A stretch of DNA of 42,598 nucleotides from HKST-UBA85 sp035654775. GTDB taxonomy: Bacteria > Bacteroidota > Bacteroidia > Flavobacteriales > Flavobacteriaceae. Location of the stretch: positions 1-42,598 of the forward strand of contig DASRWB010000009.1 of the NCBI GenBank assembly GCA_035654775.1. Direction: 5' to 3'. Of this stretch, positions 9,001 through 16,985 are shown one piece after another. The notes under the pieces were generated by a model, which was not told the origin of the DNA, made no database searches, and saw nothing but the letters and a program-made list of their open reading frames with translations. Position numbers and translations under genes: made by a program. Each line of letters opens with the position of its first letter. Within the stretch, counting starts at the first letter, position 1.

Positions 9001-12000
9001 TCCTTTTGAGCTTTTCTGGAATGCAGGCGGCAGCTTTGCCGGTGAAGTAGGCGTAGTTGTACTTGATGCTTTTGAAGAAGACTTATTTACAATGCCTAGC
9101 GGCAACGGGTCGTTACAAAACTCATCACTATATACCGACGTCGTAAACTGTACACCGCCTACCTGTCCGCGACCTATAGATTTAACTATAGAAAATATTA
9201 CACCAAACTCTGTTGAGGTTTCCTGGACAGAAATTGGAACCGCCACTACCTGGGATGTTATTGTACAGCCGGTAGGGTCAGGTTATCCAACAGGAGACGA
9301 AGCAGAAATCGTACAAACTACCGATAACCCAATGACTTATGAAGGTCTTGATGCGGGTGTGGAGTACGAAATTTATGTACGCGCAGTTTGTGGTGAAGAC
9401 GATTTAAGTGATTGGAGAGGACCAATAACCTTTAATACTCCAATATTAGTAGATTGTGAAGCCGCTGATATTATCAATACGACTTTCTGTTATGAAAGTG
9501 GAAACAACGCTTTTGTTGAGTTATACAGCTTCCAAAGCACTTCAGGATTCCCGCTTAATATTGAATTTAACGCCGGGTATTTAGAATCTTGCTGTGATTT
9601 TATCCGAATTGAAAACGGAGAAGGTGGAGTATTATACGAAGGAAACAATGGTGGAAACTTAGCAGGTTTAAGCTTAATGAGTGATACAAATACCTTAGTT
9701 ATCTATCTGGATGCTGATGGTTCAGTTAGCTGTTCAAGTAGTGGAAATACACCGTGGGATTTCGATGTATGGTGTCAAACCTGTATCCCTCAAACCGCAA
9801 GTTTTGATGTGGTAAACGGAGACTGCTCGACAGATCCAAATAACCCTGTATTTGAAGTAGAAGTAGATTTAAGCGATATGGGTGATGCTGAAACCTTAAC
9901 GGTTGCTGATAACCAAGGAAGCGACCCCATAGAGGTTAGCGAAACAGGAATCCTTATCCTTGGACCTTATCCTGCTAATGCTAACGTTATTGTAACTGTA
10001 ACTAATGCAGACGATGGAAATTGTGTTGTAGAGAGTAATCCGTTAACGTTCTTATGTCCACCACCACCAAACCCTTGTTCTATAGTGTTTGCAGGTGATG
10101 ACCAAGAAGTGGATTGTGATAACCCTGAAACCGAGTTGTCAGGATATTTCCACCTATACGGAAACGATACCAGCAGCTATGAGATAAATGCCATTGATAC
10201 TTGTCCTACACCACCGGTTGACGGCGCTACGCCAACCAGTGTAAACAGTGACGATATCTGGTCCGGAGTTATTGATTTAGGATTTGAGTTCTGCTTCTAT
10301 GGAGGCACTTATGACCAAGTAATTATTGGATCAAACGGGGTAATTAGTTTTGAAGTAGGGTATGCCAATACCGGAAACGGATGGGCATTTGACCCGGATG
10401 ATACCCTGCCCAATGCAACCAATATGTCTATTACCGAAGCCAATATATTTGGTGTAGGTCATGATATAGACCCAAGTGTTTGCGGAAGTATAGACTATGT
10501 GGTTTTAGGTTCAGCACCATACAGACAATTCGTGGTTAACTTTAACGCGGTATGTCACTTTGGATCACAGTGTAACTCTAACGAAACCACAAGTCAAATT
10601 GTGTTACACGAGTCTTCAAACAATATAGACATTCACGTACTAAGTAAGCCAACCTGTACATCATGGAATGACGGACTTGCCGTAATAGGTTTACAAAGCA
10701 TTGACGACACCCAAGGGGTTTCGCCTCCGGGACGAAACATGGGCGTGTGGACGGTTACAGAACCTGAATCTTGGAGATTCTCTCCAGCAGGAGATCCGTT
10801 GTATACCCTTGAGTGGTTAGATGAAGAAGGTACCGTAGTAGGTACAGAGCAAAACATAACCGTTTCTCCAAGCCAGTCTACTACCTATACATTAGCCGTA
10901 ACGTACGATTTATGTACCGGTGGTGAAGCTACGGTTACTGACGAAGTACACGTTACGTTCAATGGTGGAGACAGCGATTCCTCTTTCGAATTGACGCCAT
11001 CTTGTAACGGAGCTACTGCTGAAATTACCGGTGATGAAGGAGGAACATTTGCTTTCGATCCAGAACCCGGAGATGATGCAGAAATAGATGAAGTAACCGG
11101 AGAAATTACCAATGGAACACCGGGAGCAACCTATTCGGTAACCTATACTATAGACAGTGAATGTCCTTCAACTACTACAGTAGAAGTTACTTTACTGCCC
11201 GGAGAAGATGCTTCCTTTACGCTAGATTCTACCTGTAACGAAGCTACAGCTACCGTTACCGGAGATGCAGGAGGAACATTTGCCTTCAATCCTGAGCCCG
11301 GAGATGACGCAGAAATAGACGCAGAAACAGGAGCTATTACTAATGGAGTAATTGGAACGACATATACCGTTCAGTATACTACCTCAGGCGAATGTCCATC
11401 ATCTTCAACACAAAGCATTACGCTGGAAGACAATGATAGTCCTGAAGCCGTTTGTAACAACATTGTAGTAAGTTTAGATGAATCCGGAAACTATACCTTA
11501 TCAGAAGATGATATAGCCGCTATAGGAAGCGGAAGCAGCGATACTTGTGGAATTGACAGCATGATGGTTTCACAAGACAGTTTTACCTGTGATAACATTG
11601 GAGACAATGAAATCACTTTAACTGTAGTTGATGTAAATGGAAATGAAGCTACATGTACAGCTACTGTAACAGTAGAAGGTATAGAAGTTGAGGTTTCTAT
11701 TACAGAAACGCCATTGTCCGATTACTGTCAAGGAGTTATCTTAACTGCTGAAAGTGAAGGAGCTGTTAGCTACGCATGGACAACCGGAGAAGATACACAA
11801 ATTATAGAAGTTGTAGAAAATGGCGTTTATGGTGTAACAGTAACCAATGCATCAGGATGTACAGGTTCTATAGAATACGAAGTTACCAGTATTTCTGAAG
11901 GAACTTCAATATCCGATTATACCATAGTAGCCAGTAACCGTGTGTTTTTACATGGAAACAACACTGTTGAAACCGGCGCAGTAGGCGTTACCAGTGCAAA

Positions 12001-12877
12001 CGGATCTATCCGCTTACACCAGGGAAGTCATGTTGTTGGTACAGCAGAAGCAGCAAATATTACGTTAAACCAAGGAAGTACAGTTGGCAACGAAGTAGAA
12101 CAAGCTGCGGATCCACAAGTTCCGGAATTTATGTACAACACACTTTCTAACAGTGACAGTCCATCAGTGAATGTAGCTTCAGGAGAAACCATGACCTTAG
12201 ATGGTGAGGTTTACGACCTGATTAGAGTACAAGCCGGTGCTACTGTAGTATTCTCTCAGTCTAATGTATTTGTTAACAAGATACAAACCTGGGATGGTGC
12301 AAGTATTGAATTTGAAAGTTGTGCCAATGTTTATGTGAACGATATGTTTATATTGGCTAAAAACGGAGTTATCAATTCCTATGGTAACCGCGTGTTATTC
12401 TTTGTAAACAATGACATTCATATCGAGAAAGGATCCCATGTTTCCGCGATTATGTATACTACCGGACAACTATTGGCAAAAGGTTCTAATGTGAACAGTA
12501 ACAATCCGGAATCTACGTATATGACAGGATTGTTTATTGCAGAAAGAGTTCACGGAGACCAAAACGTTATTTGGAATACTGCCGATATATGTGAGCCATG
12601 TCCGGTTTACGAAGGTGGAAACCAATACCGATCTAATTTTGAAGTAGTATCCTGGCCAAACCCATCAGATACTAAGTTTAATCTGAAAATTAGAACACAA
12701 GACTTTAGCACCAGTGCAAGAGTTGATGTATTCGACATTAATGGTAAACTAGTTCATACTACAACACTAGAACCGGGTCGAGAAATTAATTTCGGATCTG
12801 AATTAGAAGGAGGAATATACATGGTTAAAGTTAACCAAGGTAAGAATACCAAGATTGTAAGACTAGTTAAGTACTAG
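6092..12877 (+). CDS. giant multidomain secreted adhesin-like protein with T9SS sorting domain
   Basis: A 2261-residue protein. Residues 1-20 are a signal peptide (MKKITFFLLFGLISLFGNAQ). Next come a jelly-roll domain (about 20-180), two Ig/Fn3-like domains, a CUB-like domain (about 284-392), then three modules of 206-207 residues beginning with C..DQCL(Y/F)TF (starting at residues 499, 705 and 912), each a TDSFGDGWNGNT domain plus an Fn3 domain. A second CUB-like domain lies near 1120-1225, a nidogen-like domain near 1350-1568, two tandem GDxGGTFAF repeats near 1631-1780, an HYR-like domain, and a strand-rich repeat region (about 1937-2167). Residues 2185-2261 are a Por-type T9SS sorting domain (WPNPSDTKFNLKI, ending GIYMVKVNQG..KIVRLVKY). 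It is probably exported across the outer membrane and displayed at the surface. Ligand unknown. Confidence 0.88.
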   Translation: MKKITFFLLFGLISLFGNAQVGLIENFDSGLVPPAGWTFTGYFGTVVEVCDGFSQRDQLSETSTTGNLTSPNLAGQSNGTDLTISFDYKIVDWSAAVDATPPGWGELLVNYSINDGADWITIGTINDENHVTSNVCAEMQFVIPGASLPNGSDFKLQFVGNWAAGDYYIYLDNVSATQEVVGPPSCVNLTTPVNGATGVSINTDLAWTTATNIPQGYNLTVGTTSGGNDIADTDTGLSTVYDLPTLEYGTTYYVNIVPYNANGPALDCAEFSFTTGADPNAPVDCSSGAPINVEYCYTNNETTTWNFQSSDGSPLNIFFNAGYMEGCCDDITIYDGADDTAPVLYGGNNGGNLAGLSVNTTGDSMYIVIDSDGSVSCDSTGNTPMDFDVSCIDLTAVPNCNSELTSPVNGATNVDVASSINWSPASVIVDGYFLSIGTTPGGTDILDNEQLVGNVLSYSPGILPYESTIYVSIVPYNSNGNAENCTEYSFTTEVNPYQCEAEDQCLFTFTLTDSFGDGWNGNTMTISQDGLEIEIIGSTFTSGSSAEIQLPLCDGLPFELFWNSGGSFAGEVGITVTDPFGEEVFAMSNGNGSLQNSLLYSQVVNCTPPTCPKPIDVAIGEINMNNAEISWTEVGDATTWEVIVQPLGSGYPSGDEAEIVQTTDNPYVYEGLDSGTQYEVYVRAICAEDDLSDWQGPVAFDTTICDAVDQCLYTFSLTDSFGDGWNGNTMSVLQNGIEVGILGPTFTSGAGPVEVQVALCDGVPFELFWNSGGSFAGEVGVSITDPFEDVVFTMPSGNGSLQNSSLYTDVVNCTPPTCPEPTDVTIGEINMNDVEVSWTENGEATTWEVIVQPLGSGYPSGDEAEIVQTTENPFVYEGLDSGTQYEVYVRAVCAEDDLSDWHGPVAFDTTICNAEDQCLYTFVMTDSFGDGWNGNTMSVLQNGIEVGIIGPTFTSGAGPVEVQVALCDGVPFELFWNAGGSFAGEVGVVVLDAFEEDLFTMPSGNGSLQNSSLYTDVVNCTPPTCPRPIDLTIENITPNSVEVSWTEIGTATTWDVIVQPVGSGYPTGDEAEIVQTTDNPMTYEGLDAGVEYEIYVRAVCGEDDLSDWRGPITFNTPILVDCEAADIINTTFCYESGNNAFVELYSFQSTSGFPLNIEFNAGYLESCCDFIRIENGEGGVLYEGNNGGNLAGLSLMSDTNTLVIYLDADGSVSCSSSGNTPWDFDVWCQTCIPQTASFDVVNGDCSTDPNNPVFEVEVDLSDMGDAETLTVADNQGSDPIEVSETGILILGPYPANANVIVTVTNADDGNCVVESNPLTFLCPPPPNPCSIVFAGDDQEVDCDNPETELSGYFHLYGNDTSSYEINAIDTCPTPPVDGATPTSVNSDDIWSGVIDLGFEFCFYGGTYDQVIIGSNGVISFEVGYANTGNGWAFDPDDTLPNATNMSITEANIFGVGHDIDPSVCGSIDYVVLGSAPYRQFVVNFNAVCHFGSQCNSNETTSQIVLHESSNNIDIHVLSKPTCTSWNDGLAVIGLQSIDDTQGVSPPGRNMGVWTVTEPESWRFSPAGDPLYTLEWLDEEGTVVGTEQNITVSPSQSTTYTLAVTYDLCTGGEATVTDEVHVTFNGGDSDSSFELTPSCNGATAEITGDEGGTFAFDPEPGDDAEIDEVTGEITNGTPGATYSVTYTIDSECPSTTTVEVTLLPGEDASFTLDSTCNEATATVTGDAGGTFAFNPEPGDDAEIDAETGAITNGVIGTTYTVQYTTSGECPSSSTQSITLEDNDSPEAVCNNIVVSLDESGNYTLSEDDIAAIGSGSSDTCGIDSMMVSQDSFTCDNIGDNEITLTVVDVNGNEATCTATVTVEGIEVEVSITETPLSDYCQGVILTAESEGAVSYAWTTGEDTQIIEVVENGVYGVTVTNASGCTGSIEYEVTSISEGTSISDYTIVASNRVFLHGNNTVETGAVGVTSANGSIRLHQGSHVVGTAEAANITLNQGSTVGNEVEQAADPQVPEFMYNTLSNSDSPSVNVASGETMTLDGEVYDLIRVQAGATVVFSQSNVFVNKIQTWDGASIEFESCANVYVNDMFILAKNGVINSYGNRVLFFVNNDIHIEKGSHVSAIMYTTGQLLAKGSNVNSNNPESTYMTGLFIAERVHGDQNVIWNTADICEPCPVYEGGNQYRSNFEVVSWPNPSDTKFNLKIRTQDFSTSARVDVFDINGKLVHTTTLEPGREINFGSELEGGIYMVKVNQGKNTKIVRLVKY

Positions 12878-12900
12878 TAGAATAAACAATCTATAACATA

Positions 12901-12934
12901 AAATAGCCCGGACAGTTTGTCCGGGCTATTTTAT
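12901..12934 (+). terminator. strong Rho-independent terminator of the adhesin gene
   Basis: A perfect 14-base-pair stem (AAATAGCCCGGACA paired with its complement) closes a 3-base loop and runs into TTTTA, 23 bases after the stop. Confidence 0.9.
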
Positions 12935-12974
12935 GATTAAATATAAAGACCTTTTCTTGTAATGTTATTTTGGA

Positions 12975-13013
12975 AACAAAAAAAGCCTTGCTTCTAATTA
13001 GAAGCAAGGCTTT
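12975..13013 (-). terminator. Rho-independent terminator of the RNase E/G gene
   Basis: A 32-base perfect palindrome (AAAGCCTTGCTTCTAA and its complement, 12982-13013) lies just after the minus-strand stop. On the minus strand it continues into a T7 tract, so it serves that gene. Confidence 0.9.
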
Positions 13014-13018
13014 AAAAC

Positions 13019-14563
13019 TTATTTAAGTTGATTACCTTCTTTATCAAAAAAGTGATATTCCAGGTATGTGTAAGCATCTCTTGGTAAAATTTTAACCCAT
13101 TTTTTATGTTCAAAAAACCATTTTGAACGTACAGATGGAAAACCTTTAGTTAAAAAGGCTGCTATAAAAGGATGTGTGTTTAGGGTCACCTTTTTATAGT
13201 CTTTTTTGAATAGTTGTTCCAGGTCGTGTGTTATTTTTTGAACCAGCACAATAGGTGCCTCAATTTCGTTTCCGTTAAGCCCGTTAGGGTTTTCTTCGAC
13301 GGTTTTAATGTTCATTTCAGGTCTAACACGTTGCCTGGTTATTTGTATCAGTCCAAACTTGCTTGGCGGTAATATTTTGTGTTTGGCTCTATCATCTTTC
13401 ATTTCGTCTCTAAGATGATTAAAGAGCTTTCTTCGGTTATCGGTTTTTGTTAAATCGATGAAATCTATTACTATAATTCCGCCCATGTCACGCAAACGTA
13501 ATTGTCGTGCAATTTCAGTGGCGGCTATTAAGTTTACTTCCAGCGCAGTCTCTTCTTGAGAGTTTGCTTTGTTAGATCTGTTTCCGCTATTTACGTCAAT
13601 CACATGAAGTGCTTCGGTGTGTTCTATTACTAAATAGGCACCTTTGGCCATGGAAACCGTTTTACCAAACGAGGTTTTTATTTGTCTTTCAATCCCGTAT
13701 TTTTCAAATATGGGAACGTTAGACTGATACGTTTTAACTATGGATTCTTTTTTGGGTGCAATTTGTTGCACATAATCTTTAATTTGAATTGCAAGCGCTT
13801 CATCATCAACATGAATGCTGGTAAAGGAATCGTTAAAAATGTCTCGTAAAATGGACGAGGCTTTGTTTAATTCTCCCAGCACTTTACTAGGATGATGCGC
13901 TTTGTGTAGCTTTTTACACATTGCCGTCCAGCGACTAAGCAAGTTTTGTAAATCGTTATCCAGTTCGGCTACTTTTTTGCCCTCGGCTACTGTTCGTACA
14001 ATTATCCCAAACCCTTGTGGAGTTATACTTTTTACAAGTCGTTTCAGTCGGTCTTTTTCAGCTTTATCTTCAATTTTTTGAGAAATTGAAATTCTGTCAG
14101 AAAAAGGGACTAAAACAATATATCTTCCGGCTACAGAAAGCTCAGAGCTTATTCTTGGGCCTTTGGTTGATATGGGTTCTTTTACTATTTGCACGAGAAT
14201 AGACTGGTTAGACTTCAGTACGTTCGCAATGCTACCGTCTTTGTCTATGTCTTTTTCAAATGGGAAATTTTTTAAAGAGAAATCTCTTAGTTTACCTGTG
14301 CTTACACGTTTTGTGAATTTTAAAAGAGAAGGTAATTTTGGACCTAAATCGTGATAATGTAAAAAGGCGTCTTTATCGTAGCCTACGTTTACAAAAGCGG
14401 CATTCAGTCCGGGAACTATTTTCCGTATTTTGGCGATAAACACGTCGCCAACAGAGAAGTTGTTACTATCTTCATCCTTATGCAATTCTACAAGTTTTCC
14501 ATCTTTTAAAAGGGCAAAATCAACTTGGTCGGAACTGGATCGAATAATCAATTCTTTTTCCAT
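13019..14563 (-). CDS. rng: ribonuclease E/G family protein
   Basis: Endoribonuclease for rRNA and mRNA processing, 514 residues, about RNase G size and without the long scaffold tail of proteobacterial RNase E. An S1-type RNA-binding domain covers about residues 38-150 (VGDVFIAKIRKIVPGLNAAFV), with an insertion after HDLG. The catalytic metal-binding aspartates are in VIDVNSGNR (Asp323) and GGIIVIDFIDL (Asp367). The motif ITRQRVRPEM follows. The CPxC zinc-link expected after it is absent: the only cysteine in the protein is Cys216. The gene lies downstream of HU and a 30-residue basic protein on the same strand but behind a terminator, with its own structured leader. Confidence 0.92.
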   Translation of the reverse strand: MEKELIIRSSSDQVDFALLKDGKLVELHKDEDSNNFSVGDVFIAKIRKIVPGLNAAFVNVGYDKDAFLHYHDLGPKLPSLLKFTKRVSTGKLRDFSLKNFPFEKDIDKDGSIANVLKSNQSILVQIVKEPISTKGPRISSELSVAGRYIVLVPFSDRISISQKIEDKAEKDRLKRLVKSITPQGFGIIVRTVAEGKKVAELDNDLQNLLSRWTAMCKKLHKAHHPSKVLGELNKASSILRDIFNDSFTSIHVDDEALAIQIKDYVQQIAPKKESIVKTYQSNVPIFEKYGIERQIKTSFGKTVSMAKGAYLVIEHTEALHVIDVNSGNRSNKANSQEETALEVNLIAATEIARQLRLRDMGGIIVIDFIDLTKTDNRRKLFNHLRDEMKDDRAKHKILPPSKFGLIQITRQRVRPEMNIKTVEENPNGLNGNEIEAPIVLVQKITHDLEQLFKKDYKKVTLNTHPFIAAFLTKGFPSVRSKWFFEHKKWVKILPRDAYTYLEYHFFDKEGNQLK

Positions 14564-14624
14564 GTGTTAATTTTTATCCATTCCTTTTTTGTATTTGGAA
14601 CAGATGGATTAAACAATATTTTTT

Positions 14625-14716
14625 ATCTAATAATGTTTTTTAATTATTAGATGAAAATGCCTTAATTACACTAAGTGATTTAAGTGCAATTTTTTTCACA
14701 GGCATTTTTTCACAGG
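14625..14716 (-). promoter_or_regulatory. structured leader of the RNase E/G gene
   Basis: Between the terminator at 14809 and the start at 14563 lie a perfect 10-base inverted repeat (ATCTAATAAT / ATTATTAGAT, 14625-14652, 8-base loop) and two direct copies of TTTTTTCACAGG (14691-14702 and 14705-14716; on the transcript CCUGUGAAAAAA). They sit in the likely 5' untranslated region. Regulation by RNase E/G cleavage of its own leader is known in proteobacteria, but here it is only inferred. Confidence 0.4.
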
Positions 14717-14808
14717 ATTTTTATTTAAAAATCCGAAGAGTACTACTTTATGCAAGGTATTATATAAAGTGTGACTCGTTTTCAAAGAACGTTTTACTTT
14801 TAAAACTA

Positions 14809-14834
14809 AAAAAGTAGTTAAGAAACTACTTTTT
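14809..14834 (-). terminator. terminator after the 30-residue basic protein
   Basis: AAAAAGTAGTT pairs with AACTACTTTTT over a 4-base loop. On the minus strand it directly follows the stop at 14836 and ends in a T tract. Confidence 0.8.
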
Positions 14835-14835
14835 G

Positions 14836-14928
14836 TTATTTTTTCTTTTTATGACGGTTTGCGCGTCTTCTTTTTTTACGCTTATGCGTTGCTACCTTGT
14901 GTCTTTTGCGTTTTTTACCACTTGGCAT
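14836..14928 (-). CDS. 30-residue highly basic ribosomal-type protein (COX24/AURKAIP1-like)
   Basis: The minus strand encodes MPSGKKRKRHKVATHKRKKR followed by RRANRHKKKK. More than half of the residues are Lys or Arg. The KRKRHK..THKRKKRRR pattern matches the short COX24/AURKAIP1-type proteins related to mitochondrial mS38, which bind rRNA in the ribosome. Such a peptide is conserved in Bacteroidota, beside HU and RNase E/G in my recollection. It starts 36 bases after the HU stop and is followed at once by a terminator, so it is transcribed with HU. A link to the small extra ribosomal protein described in Bacteroidota ribosome structures is likely but not proven here. Confidence 0.8.
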   Translation of the reverse strand: MPSGKKRKRHKVATHKRKKRRRANRHKKKK

Positions 14929-14964
14929 AAGTTGTTTATGTTTTTTAAATTAATATTATGTTTA

Positions 14965-15255
14965 CTATTTTACTTCTACATTGGTTTTAACACCTTCAAC
15001 AAATACTTTTGCGGGTTTAAACGCCGGGATGTTGTGTGCGGGAATTTTAATAGTTGTGTTTTTTGAGATGTTTCTTCCTGTTTTTTCAGCTCGAGTTTTA
15101 ATAATAAAACTTCCAAAACCTCTTAAATACACGTTGTCACCACTTTCTAAAGAGGTTTTTACTTCTTCCATAAAGGTTTCAACTGTTGCTTGAACGTCTC
15201 CTTTTTCTATTCCTAATTTTTCGGAAATTTTTGCTACTATATCAGCCTTAGTCAT
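14965..15255 (-). CDS. HU family DNA-binding protein
   Basis: A 96-residue histone-like protein that bends and compacts DNA. The HU/IHF pattern is complete: MTKADIVAKISEKLGI at the start, a helix pair, GDNVYLRGFGSFIIKTRAEKTGRN with the DNA-intercalating arm, then IPAHNIPAFKPAK. The C-terminus VFVEGVKTNVEVK is slightly longer than in E. coli HU. A TATATTTG promoter lies 43 bases upstream, and the 30-residue basic gene follows on the same transcript. It is divergent from mutY. Confidence 0.94.
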   Translation of the reverse strand: MTKADIVAKISEKLGIEKGDVQATVETFMEEVKTSLESGDNVYLRGFGSFIIKTRAEKTGRNISKNTTIKIPAHNIPAFKPAKVFVEGVKTNVEVK

Positions 15256-15298
15256 TTTAAAAAAATTTATTTATGTTACTATTGATTATAAAGGGTTG

Positions 15299-15331
15299 CA
15301 AATATAGGAATTTAAATATCAATATTTCAAA
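15299..15331 (-). promoter_or_regulatory. promoter of the HU gene
   Basis: On the minus strand TTTG (15331-15328) is followed after 21 bases by TATATTTG (15306-15299), an exact -7 consensus, 43 bases before the HU start. Confidence 0.65.
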
Positions 15332-15364
15332 CCTAATTCACTAAAATTTAACCTTATAAACGAT

Positions 15365-15372
15365 TATTTTTG
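15365..15372 (+). promoter_or_regulatory. -7 promoter element of mutY
   Basis: TATTTTTG matches TAnnTTTG and lies 20 bases before the ATG at 15392, so the transcript would have a very short leader. This also speaks against the TTG at 15386 as start. Confidence 0.5.
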
Positions 15373-15391
15373 TCTTTAGTATATTTTGAAA

Positions 15392-16429
15392 ATGATAAAT
15401 AGTAAAACTTTAACAAATTGGTATTCAATTTATAAACGCCATCTTCCCTGGCGAGAAACGAAAAATCCATACTATATCTGGCTGTCTGAAATTATTTTAC
15501 AGCAAACGCGTGTGGCGCAGGGAATGCCTTATTATCTTAAGTTTATTGAAAAATTTCCTACTATACAACACTTAGCCAAAGCTGAAGAGCAAGAGGTTTT
15601 AAAGCTTTGGCAAGGATTAGGGTATTATTCAAGAGCCCGAAATTTACATACTGCAGCCCAATATGTTGCCTGCGAGCTGGACGGTATTTTTCCTGACACC
15701 TATCATGAAATTTTAAAGCTTAAAGGAGTTGGTGATTATACGGCCAGTGCCATTGCTTCCATTTGTTTTAATGCACCTACGCCGGTTTTAGACGGAAACG
15801 TATTTAGGGTAATAGCCAGATATTACGGAATAGAAACTCCGATACATACCGGCAAAGCACAAAGTGAATTTAAACAAATTCTACATGAAATAATTGACCC
15901 TGAAAATCCGGCCGATTTTAATCAGGCCATTATGGAGTTTGGCGCTATACAATGCAAACCAAAATCTCCAAACTGTACATCATGTCCTTTTCAAACCCAA
16001 TGCTATGCCTATAGGACAAACAAGGTAGATCAATTTCCGGTGAAACTAAAACCCAAAAAAGAGAAAAAGAGATATTTTAACTACCTGGTATTTCTTTCAG
16101 CCGATGGAAAAACGATACTAGAAAAAAGAACCCAAAAGGATATATGGAAAAACCTGTATCAGTTTCCATTAATTGAAAGTGAGCGCGAGCAAAAGAAGGA
16201 TTCTATCAGTAAAGAAATTAAAGAAAAATACGATGTGTATACCTCGCTTTTCGATTTGCAACTGTATAATGACAAAGAAAAAGTTCATAAACTGTCGCAT
16301 CAGCATATTTACACGAAGTTTTGGATTGTTTATGTAGACGAATTAAAACGCGGAATTTCTCTCAAACAAATTAAGCAATATCCTTTTCCGGTCTTAATCA
16401 GTAATTTTCTAAACACGTTTAATTATTAA
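15392..16429 (+). CDS. mutY: A/G-specific adenine glycosylase
   Basis: DNA repair enzyme that removes adenine opposite 8-oxoguanine, 345 residues. Catalytic Glu33 is in SEIILQQTRV and Asp134 in VLDGNVFRV. The helix-hairpin-helix LKGVGDYTASA lies at 110-120. The iron-sulfur cluster loop has four cysteines at 188, 195, 198 and 204 with spacing C-x6-C-x2-C-x5-C. The C-terminal NUDIX-like domain (about 225-345) reads the 8-oxoguanine. ATG 15392 is chosen because an in-frame TTG six bases earlier is too near the promoter. It heads a mutY-ssb-gldE-gldD neighbourhood conserved in flavobacteria. Confidence 0.95.
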   Translation: MINSKTLTNWYSIYKRHLPWRETKNPYYIWLSEIILQQTRVAQGMPYYLKFIEKFPTIQHLAKAEEQEVLKLWQGLGYYSRARNLHTAAQYVACELDGIFPDTYHEILKLKGVGDYTASAIASICFNAPTPVLDGNVFRVIARYYGIETPIHTGKAQSEFKQILHEIIDPENPADFNQAIMEFGAIQCKPKSPNCTSCPFQTQCYAYRTNKVDQFPVKLKPKKEKKRYFNYLVFLSADGKTILEKRTQKDIWKNLYQFPLIESEREQKKDSISKEIKEKYDVYTSLFDLQLYNDKEKVHKLSHQHIYTKFWIVYVDELKRGISLKQIKQYPFPVLISNFLNTFNY

Positions 16430-16489
16430 CAAGCCATGCATGAAATCATAATTTTTTAGTAATTTTAAGAAAAATGAACAGCAAAAAAC

Positions 16490-16497
16490 TAATTTTG
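16490..16497 (+). promoter_or_regulatory. -7 promoter element of ssb
   Basis: TAATTTTG matches TAnnTTTG exactly, 27 bases before the ATG at 16524. It suggests that ssb has its own promoter in addition to any read-through from mutY. Confidence 0.5.
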
Positions 16498-16523
16498 CAT
16501 ACTAAATAAAAGAATAGATAAAC

Positions 16524-16964
16524 ATGTCAGGTACATTAAATAAGGTTATGCTCATAGGGCATTTAGGCGATGAAGTAAAAATGCATTATTTTGAAGGCGG
16601 TGGCTGTATAGGCAGATTTCCGCTGGCTACGAATGAAACCTACACAAACAAACAAACCAACGAACGCATTACCAATACCGAATGGCACAATATAGTAGTG
16701 CGAAACAAAGCTGCAGAAATTTGTGAAAAATACTTAAGCAAAGGCGATAGAATTTATGTAGAAGGACGCATAAAAACCAGAAAATGGCAAGATGAATCGG
16801 GAAATGAAAGGTATTCTACCGAAATTCAATGCACAGATTTTACCTTCCTTACCACAAAAAAGGAAAGTGAAACACCGGTAAAGTCGTCTGAGGAAAACAA
16901 ACCGGATTCAAGCACAGTCAATGAATCCTCTGTTGAAGGTGATAATGACGACTTACCGTTTTAA
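16524..16964 (+). CDS. ssb: single-stranded DNA-binding protein
   Basis: A 146-residue SSB. The OB-fold covers about residues 1-110 (MSGTLNKVMLIGHLGDEVKM, EWHNIVV, KGDRIYVEGRIKTRKWQD). A polar linker follows, and the acidic tail ends DNDDLPF, the docking peptide for DNA repair and replication partners. It lies upstream of gldE with a 21-base gap. The same DDLPF ending recurs in the DUF3127 protein at 34977. Confidence 0.95.
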   Translation: MSGTLNKVMLIGHLGDEVKMHYFEGGGCIGRFPLATNETYTNKQTNERITNTEWHNIVVRNKAAEICEKYLSKGDRIYVEGRIKTRKWQDESGNERYSTEIQCTDFTFLTTKKESETPVKSSEENKPDSSTVNESSVEGDNDDLPF

Positions 16965-16985
16965 CTATAACTAACGCTAAAACTA

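Noticed and set aside
7123..9246. Long minus-strand frames under the adhesin gene
   Set aside because: Shadows of the repetitive plus-strand coding sequence. They recur with the 206-residue module and carry no recognisable domain.
7586..9442. Tandem repeats considered as a CRISPR or satellite array
   Set aside because: The period is about 620 bases, in frame, and encodes protein modules.
15386..15391. TTG start for mutY
   Set aside because: It lies only about 14 bases after the -7 promoter element, and the ATG six bases later gives the usual N-terminus.
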